Below, in pieces: positions 17,567 through 25,131 of a DNA stretch of 64,000 nucleotides. This DNA comes from Amycolatopsis umgeniensis (GTDB taxonomy: Bacteria > Actinomycetota > Actinomycetes > Mycobacteriales > Pseudonocardiaceae). The DNA is taken from the NCBI RefSeq assembly GCF_014205155.1, contig NZ_JACHMX010000001.1:3286001-3350000 (forward strand), in the 5' to 3' direction. The position numbers were made by a program, and so were the translations under genes. Position 1 is the stretch's first letter; each line of letters opens with the position of its first letter. The notes under the pieces were generated by a model. The model worked only from the letters and a program-made list of their open reading frames with translations. It searched no databases and was not told the DNA's origin.

Positions 17567-18367
17567 ATGGGCTACCAACGTTTCGTCGCGCTCGGCGACA
17601 GCTGCGCCGAAGGGCTGGCCGATCCGCATCCCTCGGGTGGCTTCTACCGCGGTTGGGCCGATTTCGTCGCGGCACGCCTCGCCGAGGAAGAGCCCGGTTT
17701 CCGCTACGCCAACCTCGCGGTCCGCGGGCGCAGGCTCGACCAGATCCACGCCGAGCAGACAGCGGCGGCGAGCAGGCTCCAGCCGGATCTGATCGCGCTG
17801 TTCGGCGGCGGCAACGACGTGATGAGCCGCGGCTGGGACGCGCGCACGGTCGCCCGCCGCGTCGACACGGCCATCCGCGCCTGCACCGAGATCGCGCCGA
17901 ACGTCGTCACCTTCACCCTCAGCGACATTTCGCACCGCATGCCGATGGGCCATCGCATACGCCCTCGCCTCACCGCGTTGAACGACGCCGTGCGCGAGGC
18001 GTCCGTCAGCTACGGCGCGACGCTCGTCGACCTCTGGCCGGACCACGCCGCGCACGATTCCCGCTACTTCGGCCCGGATCGGCTGCACCTTTCCGAGCAG
18101 GGCCACCGGCGCCTCGCCGGGCACGTACTCGGCAAGCTCGGCGTCACCCACGACCCGGCCTGGCTCGAGCCGCTCCCCGGTTCGGCCGGACGCCCGGGCC
18201 TTCGGGCGGATCTGAACTGGCTGACGCGGGAGGTCCTCCCTGTCGCGGTCAGCCGTTTCCGCAACCGGCTCATCGGCCGCCAGCCCGGCGACGGCTTCCT
18301 GCCGAAGCGCCCGGATCTCCTGCCCGTCCTCGAGGAGACCCGGTCATGGGCGCCCGAACCCGCCTGA
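17567..18367 (+). CDS. SGNH/GDSL-family hydrolase
   Basis: 266 residues, no signal peptide. Block I is VALGDSCAEG with the nucleophilic Ser in GDS, block II includes NLAVRGRRLDQI (oxyanion Gly/Arg), block III is GGGNDV, and block V is DRLHLSEQGHRRLA with the catalytic Asp and His. These define an SGNH esterase/lipase acting in the cytoplasm. ATG 17567 has GGAGAT upstream. The 3' end overlaps the following TetR gene by 22 bases, and paired operators stand upstream, so the hydrolase and its regulator form one inducible unit. Confidence 0.9.
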   Translation: MGYQRFVALGDSCAEGLADPHPSGGFYRGWADFVAARLAEEEPGFRYANLAVRGRRLDQIHAEQTAAASRLQPDLIALFGGGNDVMSRGWDARTVARRVDTAIRACTEIAPNVVTFTLSDISHRMPMGHRIRPRLTALNDAVREASVSYGATLVDLWPDHAAHDSRYFGPDRLHLSEQGHRRLAGHVLGKLGVTHDPAWLEPLPGSAGRPGLRADLNWLTREVLPVAVSRFRNRLIGRQPGDGFLPKRPDLLPVLEETRSWAPEPA

Positions 18368-18903
18368 TCGACACCGCGGCGAACCTGCTGGCCGAAGAAG
18401 GCGTCGGGGCGGTGACGCTGCGCGGGATCGCCAAGGCCGCCGGTGTCTCGCACGGCGCCCCGCTGCGGCATTTCTCCGGGCGCGCGGCCCTGCTCTCGGC
18501 CGTCGCCACCCGTGGCTACGCGGAACTGCTCGACCGCGGCGACGGCCTGCCGGACGGGACACCGCGCGAGCGGCTCATCGCGGCCTGCCACGGCTACCTC
18601 GATTTCGCGCTGGCCAATCCGGCGATGTTCGAGCTGATGTTCCGCCGCGACCTCATCGACCCGGGCGACCCCGAACTCACGCGCGTGAGCAGCGCGGTGT
18701 TCGACTTCTTCGCCTCGCTGGTCGCCGAAGTCCAGAACGGCGACTGGCATCCCACGACCGACCCGCGACTGCTCGCGTCCTCGCTGTGGGCGTCGCTGCA
18801 CGGTCTCGCCCAGTTGTGGCTTTGGGGCGGGCTGGCGGGCGCCAGCTTCGCGCCGTCACCGGAAAGGGCGCTGGCCGTCACCCTCGACGCGTACCTCGGC
18901 TGA
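18346..18903 (+). CDS. TetR-family regulator of the SGNH hydrolase operon
   Basis: 185 residues. The HTH is LLAEEGVGAVTLRGIAKAAGVSHGAPLRHFSGRAALLSAVATRGY, and the C-terminal domain resembles TetR_C_13/WHG (DFALANPAMFELMFRRDLID, SLWASLHGLAQLWLWGGL). The start codon lies within the end of the hydrolase gene, indicating translational coupling. The likely operators are the two TAGACAGnGTCTA palindromes before the operon. Confidence 0.88.
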   Translation: MGARTRLIDTAANLLAEEGVGAVTLRGIAKAAGVSHGAPLRHFSGRAALLSAVATRGYAELLDRGDGLPDGTPRERLIAACHGYLDFALANPAMFELMFRRDLIDPGDPELTRVSSAVFDFFASLVAEVQNGDWHPTTDPRLLASSLWASLHGLAQLWLWGGLAGASFAPSPERALAVTLDAYLG

Positions 18904-19116
18904 AGCTCGGCGAAGAGGCGGCCCGTTCCGGATATCCCCTCCCGAAGGCCCTCTCACCCGGAGCGGGTCATCCTCTTCGCCGAGTCGGGGGAATGGAAAT
19001 GTCCATCCTGCTCCGACGGTAACCGGACAGATCACCGAGCGGAATCCCCGCGAGTCGGAGGCCGAGGTAAACCTTGGCGGTATCTCCACGGGCGAATACC
19101 GCCATGGTTGCAGGAA
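18904..19116. other. Non-coding gap with a long-range inverted repeat
   Basis: CTCGGCGAAGAGG at 18906-18918 is the exact reverse complement of CCTCTTCGCCGAG at 18972-18984, with a 53-base loop. It may form the terminator or 3' structure of the hydrolase/TetR transcript. Minus-strand open frames here have no recognisable protein features. Confidence 0.35.
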
Positions 19117-19146
19117 TTGGGCGCCTCAACACTCCGACGGTAGCTT
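19117..19146 (+). promoter_or_regulatory. Promoter of the NarL-type two-component operon, leaderless
   Basis: TTGGGC at 19117-19122 and TAGCTT at 19141-19146 have an 18-base spacer. The expected transcription start falls on the GTG start codon at 19153, so the kinase mRNA is probably leaderless. Confidence 0.5.
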
Positions 19147-19152
19147 TCGGAA

Positions 19153-20325
19153 GTGCCGTCCCTCGCTCAGCCCTTTCAGCTCCTCCGCGCACGGCCGCTG
19201 CTCCTCGACTGCTTGATCACCGCGGCCGCGGCCGCCCTCCTCGCGCTGGGCGCGGCGCCTCGCGGCGGTTCGTTCGGCGACCCTGTCGAGACCGGCGCGG
19301 TCGTTCTCGCGGTCTTCATCGCCCTCCCGCTGATCATGCGCCGCCGTCATCCGATCGCGGTCCTGCTCGCGTCGGTTTCGATCATGACCGTCTACACCGC
19401 TTTGGGTTACCGGGCCACGTTGGGCGAACCCTCGGCCTTCATCGCGGCGTACACGGTGTGGGCGCGCTATCCGCCCTCCAAAGCCGTGCCGCCGACCATC
19501 GCGTGGGTCGCCCTTTTCGAGCTGGGACTCGTGCTCGGCGAGGTGCCGTCCTTCGTGGCCGACACGACGCGCCTGATCGCCCAGTGCGCGGGCACGATCA
19601 TCGTCGGACGGCTCGGCTACCTCCGCGCGGACAGGATGGTGGAACGCGCCGTCCGCGCGGAACGGGAGATCCGGCACGAGGCGGAACAGGCCGTCGTCGA
19701 GGAACGCATCCGCATCGCCCACGAGCTGCACGACGTCGTGTCCCACCACATTTCGGTGATCTCGGTGCAGGCGAACCTCGCCCGCTACGTCTTCGAGTCC
19801 TCCCCCGACACCGCGAGGACCGCGCTGGACACCATCACGGGGACCACGACGGAAGCACTCGACGAGCTGCGGCGTCTGCTCGGGGTGCTGCGCCCGCCAC
19901 AGCACGAACCCCATGAGTACCGACCTCAGCCCGGTCTCGCCGACCTTCCCGCGCTGGTCGCCCGTGTGCGCGAGGCCGGGCTCACGGTGAAGACGAGCAC
20001 GATCGGCGAACCACGACGACTTCCTCCGGGACAGCAACTGTGCACCTATCGTATCGCTCAGGAAGCGCTCACTAATGTACTGAAACACGCGGATAAGGCG
20101 CGGACGGAACTCGTCCTCGAATACGGCGAGGAAGCACTCGTGCTGTCCGTCCGCAATTCCGCTTCCGAGGAGACGCCACCGCCCAATCCGGCGGGACAAG
20201 GCCTCATCGGAATGCGTGAACGGGCGAGAATGTACGGTGGTTCGATAGAAATGGGACCGGCCGGCTCCGGCGGTTTCTCGATCGAACTGACCCTTCCCTA
20301 TCTGCCGCAGGAGCGAGCCCGGTGA
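19153..20325 (+). CDS. Sensor histidine kinase, NarL/LiaS type
   Basis: 390 residues, GTG start. Four to five membrane helices fill residues 15-155. A coiled linker leads to the HisKA_3 domain with ERIRIAHELHDVVSHHISVISVQA (phosphorylated His in ELHD) and an HATPase_c domain with YRIAQEALTNVLKHADKA and GQGLIGMRERARMYGG. Intramembrane-sensing kinases of this kind typically respond to envelope stress. The stop overlaps the response-regulator start by four bases. Confidence 0.92.
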   Translation: MPSLAQPFQLLRARPLLLDCLITAAAAALLALGAAPRGGSFGDPVETGAVVLAVFIALPLIMRRRHPIAVLLASVSIMTVYTALGYRATLGEPSAFIAAYTVWARYPPSKAVPPTIAWVALFELGLVLGEVPSFVADTTRLIAQCAGTIIVGRLGYLRADRMVERAVRAEREIRHEAEQAVVEERIRIAHELHDVVSHHISVISVQANLARYVFESSPDTARTALDTITGTTTEALDELRRLLGVLRPPQHEPHEYRPQPGLADLPALVARVREAGLTVKTSTIGEPRRLPPGQQLCTYRIAQEALTNVLKHADKARTELVLEYGEEALVLSVRNSASEETPPPNPAGQGLIGMRERARMYGGSIEMGPAGSGGFSIELTLPYLPQERAR

Positions 20326-20987
20326 CCAGTGTGCTGGTGGTCGACGACCAGGATCTCGTCCGTGCGGGCTTCGTCGCCCTGCTCAGCGCGGTTCCCGACG
20401 TGCACGTCGCGGGCGAAGCGCGAGACGGGCTCGAAGCCGTCGAGAAGGCCCTCAAACTGCGTCCGGACGTGATCCTGATGGACATCCGGCTGCCCGAACT
20501 CGACGGTGTCAAGGCGACAGAGCGGATCCTCGCGCACGCCGGGCCGGAGAAGCCGAGCGTACTCATGCTGACGGTCTTCGACCTCGACGAGTACGTCTAC
20601 ACCGCGTTGCGCGCGGGCGCGGCGGGTTTCCTGCTCAAGGACAGCCCGCCGGAGACGCTGATCGCCGGGATCCACGCCGTCGCGCGCGGCGACATGCTGT
20701 TCGGCCCGACCATCACCCGGCGGCTGGTCGAGGCCTTCACCCGGGCCCCACCGGAACAGCCGTCGGCGCCGACGCTCCTCACCGGGCTGACCGAACGCGA
20801 ACTCGAGGTCTTGCGTTTCGTCGGCACCGGAATGCCGAACGCCGACATCGGCCGGAGCCTGCTGGTCAGCGAGGCGACGGTGAAGACGCATCTCAACCGC
20901 CTCATGACGAAACTCGGGATTTCGAGCCGCGCCCAAGCCGTGGTGGTCGCCTACGAAACAGGCCTCGTGCGGCCGCGCGGATCATGA
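20322..20987 (+). CDS. Response regulator, NarL/FixJ family
   Basis: 221 residues, GTG start overlapping the kinase stop (GTGA). The receiver has the acidic pocket VVDDQDLVRAG and the phospho-acceptor Asp in VILMDIRLPELDG. The LuxR-type HTH is LTERELEVLRFVGTGMPNADIGRSLLVSEATVKTHLNRLMTKLG. It is the cognate partner of the preceding kinase. Its 3' end overlaps the convergent FAD oxidoreductase gene by 37 bases. Confidence 0.93.
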   Translation: MTSVLVVDDQDLVRAGFVALLSAVPDVHVAGEARDGLEAVEKALKLRPDVILMDIRLPELDGVKATERILAHAGPEKPSVLMLTVFDLDEYVYTALRAGAAGFLLKDSPPETLIAGIHAVARGDMLFGPTITRRLVEAFTRAPPEQPSAPTLLTGLTERELEVLRFVGTGMPNADIGRSLLVSEATVKTHLNRLMTKLGISSRAQAVVVAYETGLVRPRGS

Positions 20988-22414
20988 ATCACGCTGTCGA
21001 AGTCCTTTCCCAGTACGGATTTCGCGGCGTGCCAACCACCCATCCCGTGTACACCCGGCCCCGGCGCCGTCGCGGCCGAGCACAGGAAGACACCGCCGAG
21101 CGGGGTGCGGTGCGGATTCCACCGCATGACGGGCCGTCCGAGCACCTGGCGCAGGTTCACCGCGCCGGCGGCGACGTCACCGCCGGGATAGTTCGCGTTG
21201 TACGCCTCGAGTTCCGGCGCGGTGAGGCAGCGGCTCGCCAGGATCGTGTCGGAGAACCCGGGCGCGAACCTTTCGATCCGCCGACGGACGAGTTCGGTGA
21301 CGTCCCGAGGATCGCCGTGCGGCACATGGCAATACGCCCACACCGGCCGTTTGCCCGGCAGGCCGCGGGACGGGTCGATCGCCATCGGATCCGAAACGAG
21401 CACGAAGCGGTCTTCCGGATCTTCCCCGCGCACGATGGCGTTTTCGGCGGCGTACACCGCCTCGCGGGTACCACCGAGATGGACGGTGCCCGCCTTGCCG
21501 ACCTCCGGCACCGCCCACGGAACCGGTTCGGACACCAGGAAATCGACCTTCGCCGCGCCGGGTCCGTATCGGTAGGACTCCAGCGCCTTCCGGTATCGCG
21601 GCGGCATCAGATCGCGGGCGATGTCGAGGAATCCGCGCGGGGAGAGGTCGAGGATCACCGTGCGCGACTTCGCCAGCTGCCGCAGATCGGTGATCCGGCT
21701 GCCGGTGTGGATCAGTCCGCCGTGCGCGCGGATTTCGGCGGCGAGAGCCTCGGTGATGGTCCGGCTCCCGCCGCGGGCGATCGGCCAGCCCGTCGAGTGC
21801 GCGAGGTGGCTGAGCAGGAGTGTCGCGCCCGCCGCGGCGAGCGAGGGCTGACGGCTCATCACGTGCGCGGAGACACCGGAAAGCAGCGCGGGCGCTTCTT
21901 CGCCGCTGAACAGGCGGCTGTCCAGTCCGGACGCGAGTGTCGCGATCCGGGCGGGGAGCAGAGCGGCGATCCGCGGGTCTCGGGGCGGCGTGCGAAGGTC
22001 GCCGAGCAGGAGATCGGCCAGTTCGCGGCTGTGCCCGGCCAGCGGTCCCATCAAGCGGCGCCACCGGGGGCCGTCCGTACCAAGGGCATCACAGGTCCGG
22101 TCGAGATCTTCATAGGCGAGTCCGGCCCGGTTACCGTCGAGCGGGTGTGCGTACGCGATCTCCGGCCGCAGGAGGTCCACACCGTGCGCGGCGAGGTCGA
22201 ACCAGCGGAAGAACGGGGACGCCGCGGCCAGCGGATGCCCCGTGGCGCAGATGTCGTGGACGACGTCTTCGTCGAACAGCGGAGCCGTGCGCGTTCCCCC
22301 GCCGATCTCGTCGGCGGTCTCGTGGACCTCGACCGAAAGGCCCGCCCTGGCCAGCAGGACGGCCGCCGCGAGCCCGTTCGGACCGGAACCGACCACCGCC
22401 ACCTCGACAGCCAT
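20951..22414 (-). CDS. NAD(P)/FAD-dependent oxidoreductase (phytoene-desaturase-like)
   Basis: 487 residues from ATG 22414, chosen because it places the dinucleotide-binding motif VAVVGSGPNGLAAAVLLARAG at the N-terminus. The C-terminal FAD motif is in CSAATAPGPGVHGMGGWHAAKSVL, as in CrtI/amine-oxidase-like flavoproteins (COG1233). These can desaturate, isomerise or oxidise lipophilic substrates; the substrate is not evident. It is divergent from the DUF2786 gene. Confidence 0.85.
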   Translation of the reverse strand: MAVEVAVVGSGPNGLAAAVLLARAGLSVEVHETADEIGGGTRTAPLFDEDVVHDICATGHPLAAASPFFRWFDLAAHGVDLLRPEIAYAHPLDGNRAGLAYEDLDRTCDALGTDGPRWRRLMGPLAGHSRELADLLLGDLRTPPRDPRIAALLPARIATLASGLDSRLFSGEEAPALLSGVSAHVMSRQPSLAAAGATLLLSHLAHSTGWPIARGGSRTITEALAAEIRAHGGLIHTGSRITDLRQLAKSRTVILDLSPRGFLDIARDLMPPRYRKALESYRYGPGAAKVDFLVSEPVPWAVPEVGKAGTVHLGGTREAVYAAENAIVRGEDPEDRFVLVSDPMAIDPSRGLPGKRPVWAYCHVPHGDPRDVTELVRRRIERFAPGFSDTILASRCLTAPELEAYNANYPGGDVAAGAVNLRQVLGRPVMRWNPHRTPLGGVFLCSAATAPGPGVHGMGGWHAAKSVLGKDFDSVIHDPRGRTRPVS

Positions 22415-22444
22415 AGCACCCCCTTGCCGGGATCCGAAGATCCT

Positions 22445-22462
22445 GTCCGAATATTGTCGGAC
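22445..22462. promoter_or_regulatory. GTCCGA-n6-TCGGAC inverted repeat
   Basis: Six-base perfect arms around an ATATTG spacer, in the 94-base gap between the divergent FAD oxidoreductase and DUF2786 genes. It is a plausible shared operator; no regulator gene adjoins. Confidence 0.4.
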
Positions 22463-22508
22463 CTCTCTCCTAGATTGATCCGCTCCAACCCAATCAGGAA
22501 GGAGGGTC

Positions 22509-23243
22509 ATGCCCGACCATGACACGCTGCTCGCACGCGTCCGGAAACTTCTCGCCAAGGCGGAGGACCCGGCGGTCACCGAGGCCGAAGCCGAGTCGTA
22601 CAACACCAAGGCCGCCGAACTGATCGCCCGGTACGGCATCGATCAAGCCCTGCTCGCCGCCTCCGGGGCGACGGCCGACGAGATCACCCAGATCATGATC
22701 CCGCTCGACAACCCGTACAGCCGGGACAAGGCGGGATTGCTCACGAACATCGCGCATCCGCTGCGCTGCCGGGCCCTGCTGCACCGGCTCGGCCAGTCGG
22801 TCACCGCGGTGACCGTATTCGGTTTCCGGTCCGATCTGGAACGCACCGAACTGCTGTACACGAGCCTGCTGCTGCAGGCGACCACGCAACTGACCAGGGT
22901 CCGTCCGGAGAACCGGGTGTTCGCCGGCGAATCGCTGGCCGCGTACCGGCGCACCTGGCTGCACGGGTTCTCCGGCGCGGTCTACGAACGGCTCCGCAAC
23001 AGTGAAGACACCGCCGCCCGCACCCACACCACCGCCGCGGGCCACCGCTCCGCCGAACTGGTGATCCAGGACAGGACGGCGATGGTCAAACAGGCCTACG
23101 ACGAGCAGTACGGTGATCTTCGCTCGGCGCCGCCGAGGCGGCTGTCCGGCAGCGGCTACCTCGACGGTCACTCCGCCGGCGAGCGCGCCAACCTCAACAC
23201 CACCGGAATCACCGGACGGCGCCGCGCGCTGCCGGTACGCTAG
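22509..23243 (+). CDS. DUF2786 domain protein
   Basis: 244 residues. The N-terminal DUF2786 motif is LLARVRKLLAKAEDPAVTEAEAESYNTKAAELIARYGID, followed by a conserved domain ending in GSGYLDGHSAGERANLN. DUF2786 proteins occur widely in actinobacteria and phages without a firmly assigned function. AGGAAGGAGG stands before the ATG. Its stop abuts the convergent CPCC gene without a gap. Confidence 0.85.
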   Translation: MPDHDTLLARVRKLLAKAEDPAVTEAEAESYNTKAAELIARYGIDQALLAASGATADEITQIMIPLDNPYSRDKAGLLTNIAHPLRCRALLHRLGQSVTAVTVFGFRSDLERTELLYTSLLLQATTQLTRVRPENRVFAGESLAAYRRTWLHGFSGAVYERLRNSEDTAARTHTTAAGHRSAELVIQDRTAMVKQAYDEQYGDLRSAPPRRLSGSGYLDGHSAGERANLNTTGITGRRRALPVR

Positions 23244-23579
23244 TCAGGACCGCATCCGCTTCACCCGCTGCACCTTCGCGCCTTCGGGCAGCGGCCGAGC
23301 ACTTCCGTCCGCGGGGATCTCGTCCGGCTCCGGAGGCCGCACGTTGTACACAAACGCCTCCTCGCAGGCACCGTGAAGAGCGAAGTTCCGCCGAGCCATC
23401 GTGAGCGACAAGGCCCCGTTGGGCCCGCCTCGGACGACGTCGGCGTCGTGATCGTCCTGCCCGTCGTCCTCCCAGAAACAGACCGGGCAGACCTCGAAAG
23501 CGCCGCGCTCGCCCACCGTGAGACAGCCGCAGCAGGGACAGGCGACAGACCCGTTCCCTGACTCGAACTCCGCTTCCAT
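23244..23579 (-). CDS. Cysteine-rich CPCC protein
   Basis: 111 residues with the CPCC-family zinc-ribbon-like pattern ACPCCGCLTVGERGAFEVCPVCFWEDDGQDD (two CxxC pairs). It is probably a small cytoplasmic metal-binding protein. No function is established. It is divergent from the acetyltransferase gene, whose possible upstream start overlaps its 5' end. Confidence 0.85.
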   Translation of the reverse strand: MEAEFESGNGSVACPCCGCLTVGERGAFEVCPVCFWEDDGQDDHDADVVRGGPNGALSLTMARRNFALHGACEEAFVYNVRPPEPDEIPADGSARPLPEGAKVQRVKRMRS

Positions 23580-23628
23580 GCCGGAAAACTACCTCGTGAG
23601 ACCACATGCCCTCGGGTCTACTGAGGAC

Positions 23629-24384
23629 ATGATCGTGATCGAAGACCTGGCCACCCGGCCCGACCTGCGCGAGCCGGCGCTCGGCCTCGGCGCCGTCGGC
23701 GGCGAATTCCTCCAGCACGACATGGCTGGTCTGCTGGCGAAGTCGTCCCATCTGGCCGCCCGCTGGCCGGAGTACTTCCTCGTGCTGCTGGAAGACGACG
23801 TCCCCGTGGCGAGGGCGGCCGCCGTCCCGGTCGGTTTCCCGACGGCCGAACGTCCGGAACTGCCGGACCACGGCTGGGACGCCGCCCTGATCTGGGCTGC
23901 GGAAGACCTGATGAGCGCCCGTGAGACAACCACTCTGATCGCCCTCGAAGTGATGGTCGCGCCAGGCCGCCGTGGCGGCGGTCTGGCCACAAAAGCGTTG
24001 CAAGCACTGAAAAAGCGCGCTTCGGAAACAGGAATGCACAAGCTCGTCGTGCCGGTTCGACCGGCCGGGAAGGAGAACGAACCCGAACTGTCCTTTGAGG
24101 ACTATGTGGCCCGCCGTCGCCAGGACGGCCTGCCCGAGGACCCGTGGCTGCGCACGCACGAACGGCTCGGCGCCCGGTTCGTGAAGGTGGCGCCGTTCGC
24201 GATGACGGTCACGGGCACGTTCGCCCAGTGGAAGGCGTGGACCGGTGTCGATCTCCGCGACGGTCTCACGACCGTGCCGGGCGGGATCGCGCCGGTGCTC
24301 GCCTCCTCGGCGCAGGACGTCGGCGTCTACGTGGAGCCGAACGTCTGGCTCGAACACCTGGTAGACGAAGCCAGCACCTGCTAG
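23629..24384 (+). CDS. GNAT-like N-acetyltransferase
   Basis: 251 residues from ATG 23629 (another ATG at 23578 is possible but overlaps the CPCC gene start). The acetyl-CoA loop appears as ALEVMVAPGRRGGGLATKALQALKKRA, and the GNAT-type tail contains HERLGARFVKVAPFAMTVTGTFAQW. It is a soluble acetyltransferase of unknown substrate. It is the first of three plus-strand genes before the MMPL transporter, but a 28-base gap and its own features suggest independent expression. Confidence 0.7.
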   Translation: MIVIEDLATRPDLREPALGLGAVGGEFLQHDMAGLLAKSSHLAARWPEYFLVLLEDDVPVARAAAVPVGFPTAERPELPDHGWDAALIWAAEDLMSARETTTLIALEVMVAPGRRGGGLATKALQALKKRASETGMHKLVVPVRPAGKENEPELSFEDYVARRRQDGLPEDPWLRTHERLGARFVKVAPFAMTVTGTFAQWKAWTGVDLRDGLTTVPGGIAPVLASSAQDVGVYVEPNVWLEHLVDEASTC

Positions 24385-24412
24385 ATTTCTTTGGCATGTG
24401 CGGGAGCTCGGT

Positions 24413-24754
24413 ATGAACGCCACCGGATCATCCGGCGACGAGCTGCTGCGGCTGCTGGGGGCGCTGTCGAATCCGCACCGGCTGCGGATCGTCGCGGCGC
24501 TCCGCGCGGAGCGCGCGTACGTGAGCCAGCTGGCGCGAGAGCTCGACATCAGCCGGGCGCTGTTGCAGCTCCACCTGCGCAAACTGGAGGCGGCCGGGCT
24601 CGTGTCGGCCACCCTGGAGCTGTCGGAGGACGGGAAAGCGATGAAGTTCTACGAGGTGACACCGTTCCTGGTCGAGCTGAGCCCGGACGCCATCGCCGCG
24701 GCGGTGCCGACGCTGAGCACACCGGCACCGGGTGACGAGGGGGAACGACCGTGA
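24413..24754 (+). CDS. ArsR-family winged-helix regulator
   Basis: 113 residues from ATG 24413, which has GGGAG six bases upstream; the GTG at 24398 is less well placed. The winged HTH is LLGALSNPHRLRIVAALRAERAYVSQLARELDISRALLQLHLRKLEAAGLVSA. No cysteine metal site is visible, so metal sensing is unlikely. The four-base overlap with the next small membrane-protein gene and the nearby transporter suggest it controls this locus. Confidence 0.85.
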   Translation: MNATGSSGDELLRLLGALSNPHRLRIVAALRAERAYVSQLARELDISRALLQLHLRKLEAAGLVSATLELSEDGKAMKFYEVTPFLVELSPDAIAAAVPTLSTPAPGDEGERP

Positions 24755-25020
24755 ACTGGCATCAATGGCAGGAAGTCGCCGGGGTGATCGGCATCTTCGT
24801 GTTCCTCACCGTGGTGATCACGGTGGTCGTCTGGCAGTTCGGCGCGACCATCCGGGCCCGAGGCGCGCTCGCGCGCGAACAGGAATACCGCAGGCTCGCC
24901 GAAAAAGCCGTCCAGGCGCAGGAAGAAACCGAACGCAAACTCACCGAACTCGACGGACGTCTCGCCGATCTCCAGAAGAGCGTGGGATCGGTCGAGCGGA
25001 CCCTCAAGGAGGTCGACTGA
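24751..25020 (+). CDS. Small membrane protein with coiled-coil tail
   Basis: 89 residues, GTG start overlapping the ArsR stop (GTGA). One transmembrane helix (VIGIFVFLTVVITVVVWQF, about 12-30) is followed by a charged helical region with heptad spacing (EQEYRRLAEKAVQAQEETERKLTELDGRLADLQKSV). It matches a family of actinobacterial proteins encoded beside ArsR-like genes. Function unknown; possibly a membrane partner of the regulator. Confidence 0.75.
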   Translation: MNWHQWQEVAGVIGIFVFLTVVITVVVWQFGATIRARGALAREQEYRRLAEKAVQAQEETERKLTELDGRLADLQKSVGSVERTLKEVD

Positions 25021-25036
25021 CAGGCCGCTGAAAGAC

Positions 25037-25070
25037 CCTGGGCCGCCGAGCGGCAACTCGACGGCCCAGG
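25037..25070 (+). terminator. Stem-loop after the ArsR/membrane-protein operon
   Basis: CCTGGGCCG (25037-25045) pairs with CGGCCCAGG (25062-25070), extended by CGAG/CTCG inside with a one-base bulge on each side and a six-base loop. An A-rich stretch follows rather than a U tract, as is usual in actinobacteria. Confidence 0.65.
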
Positions 25071-25131
25071 AAAGAAGAAGCAAAAACCTCGCCCGAGGCA
25101 TCTCACTCCTTCACGCAAAGGACTGTAGTTC

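Noticed and set aside
18968..19192. Minus-strand open frame of 74 codons in the gap before the histidine kinase
   Set aside because: No motif, no ribosome-binding site, and it overlaps the kinase promoter and start; it is best read as a chance frame in high-GC DNA.
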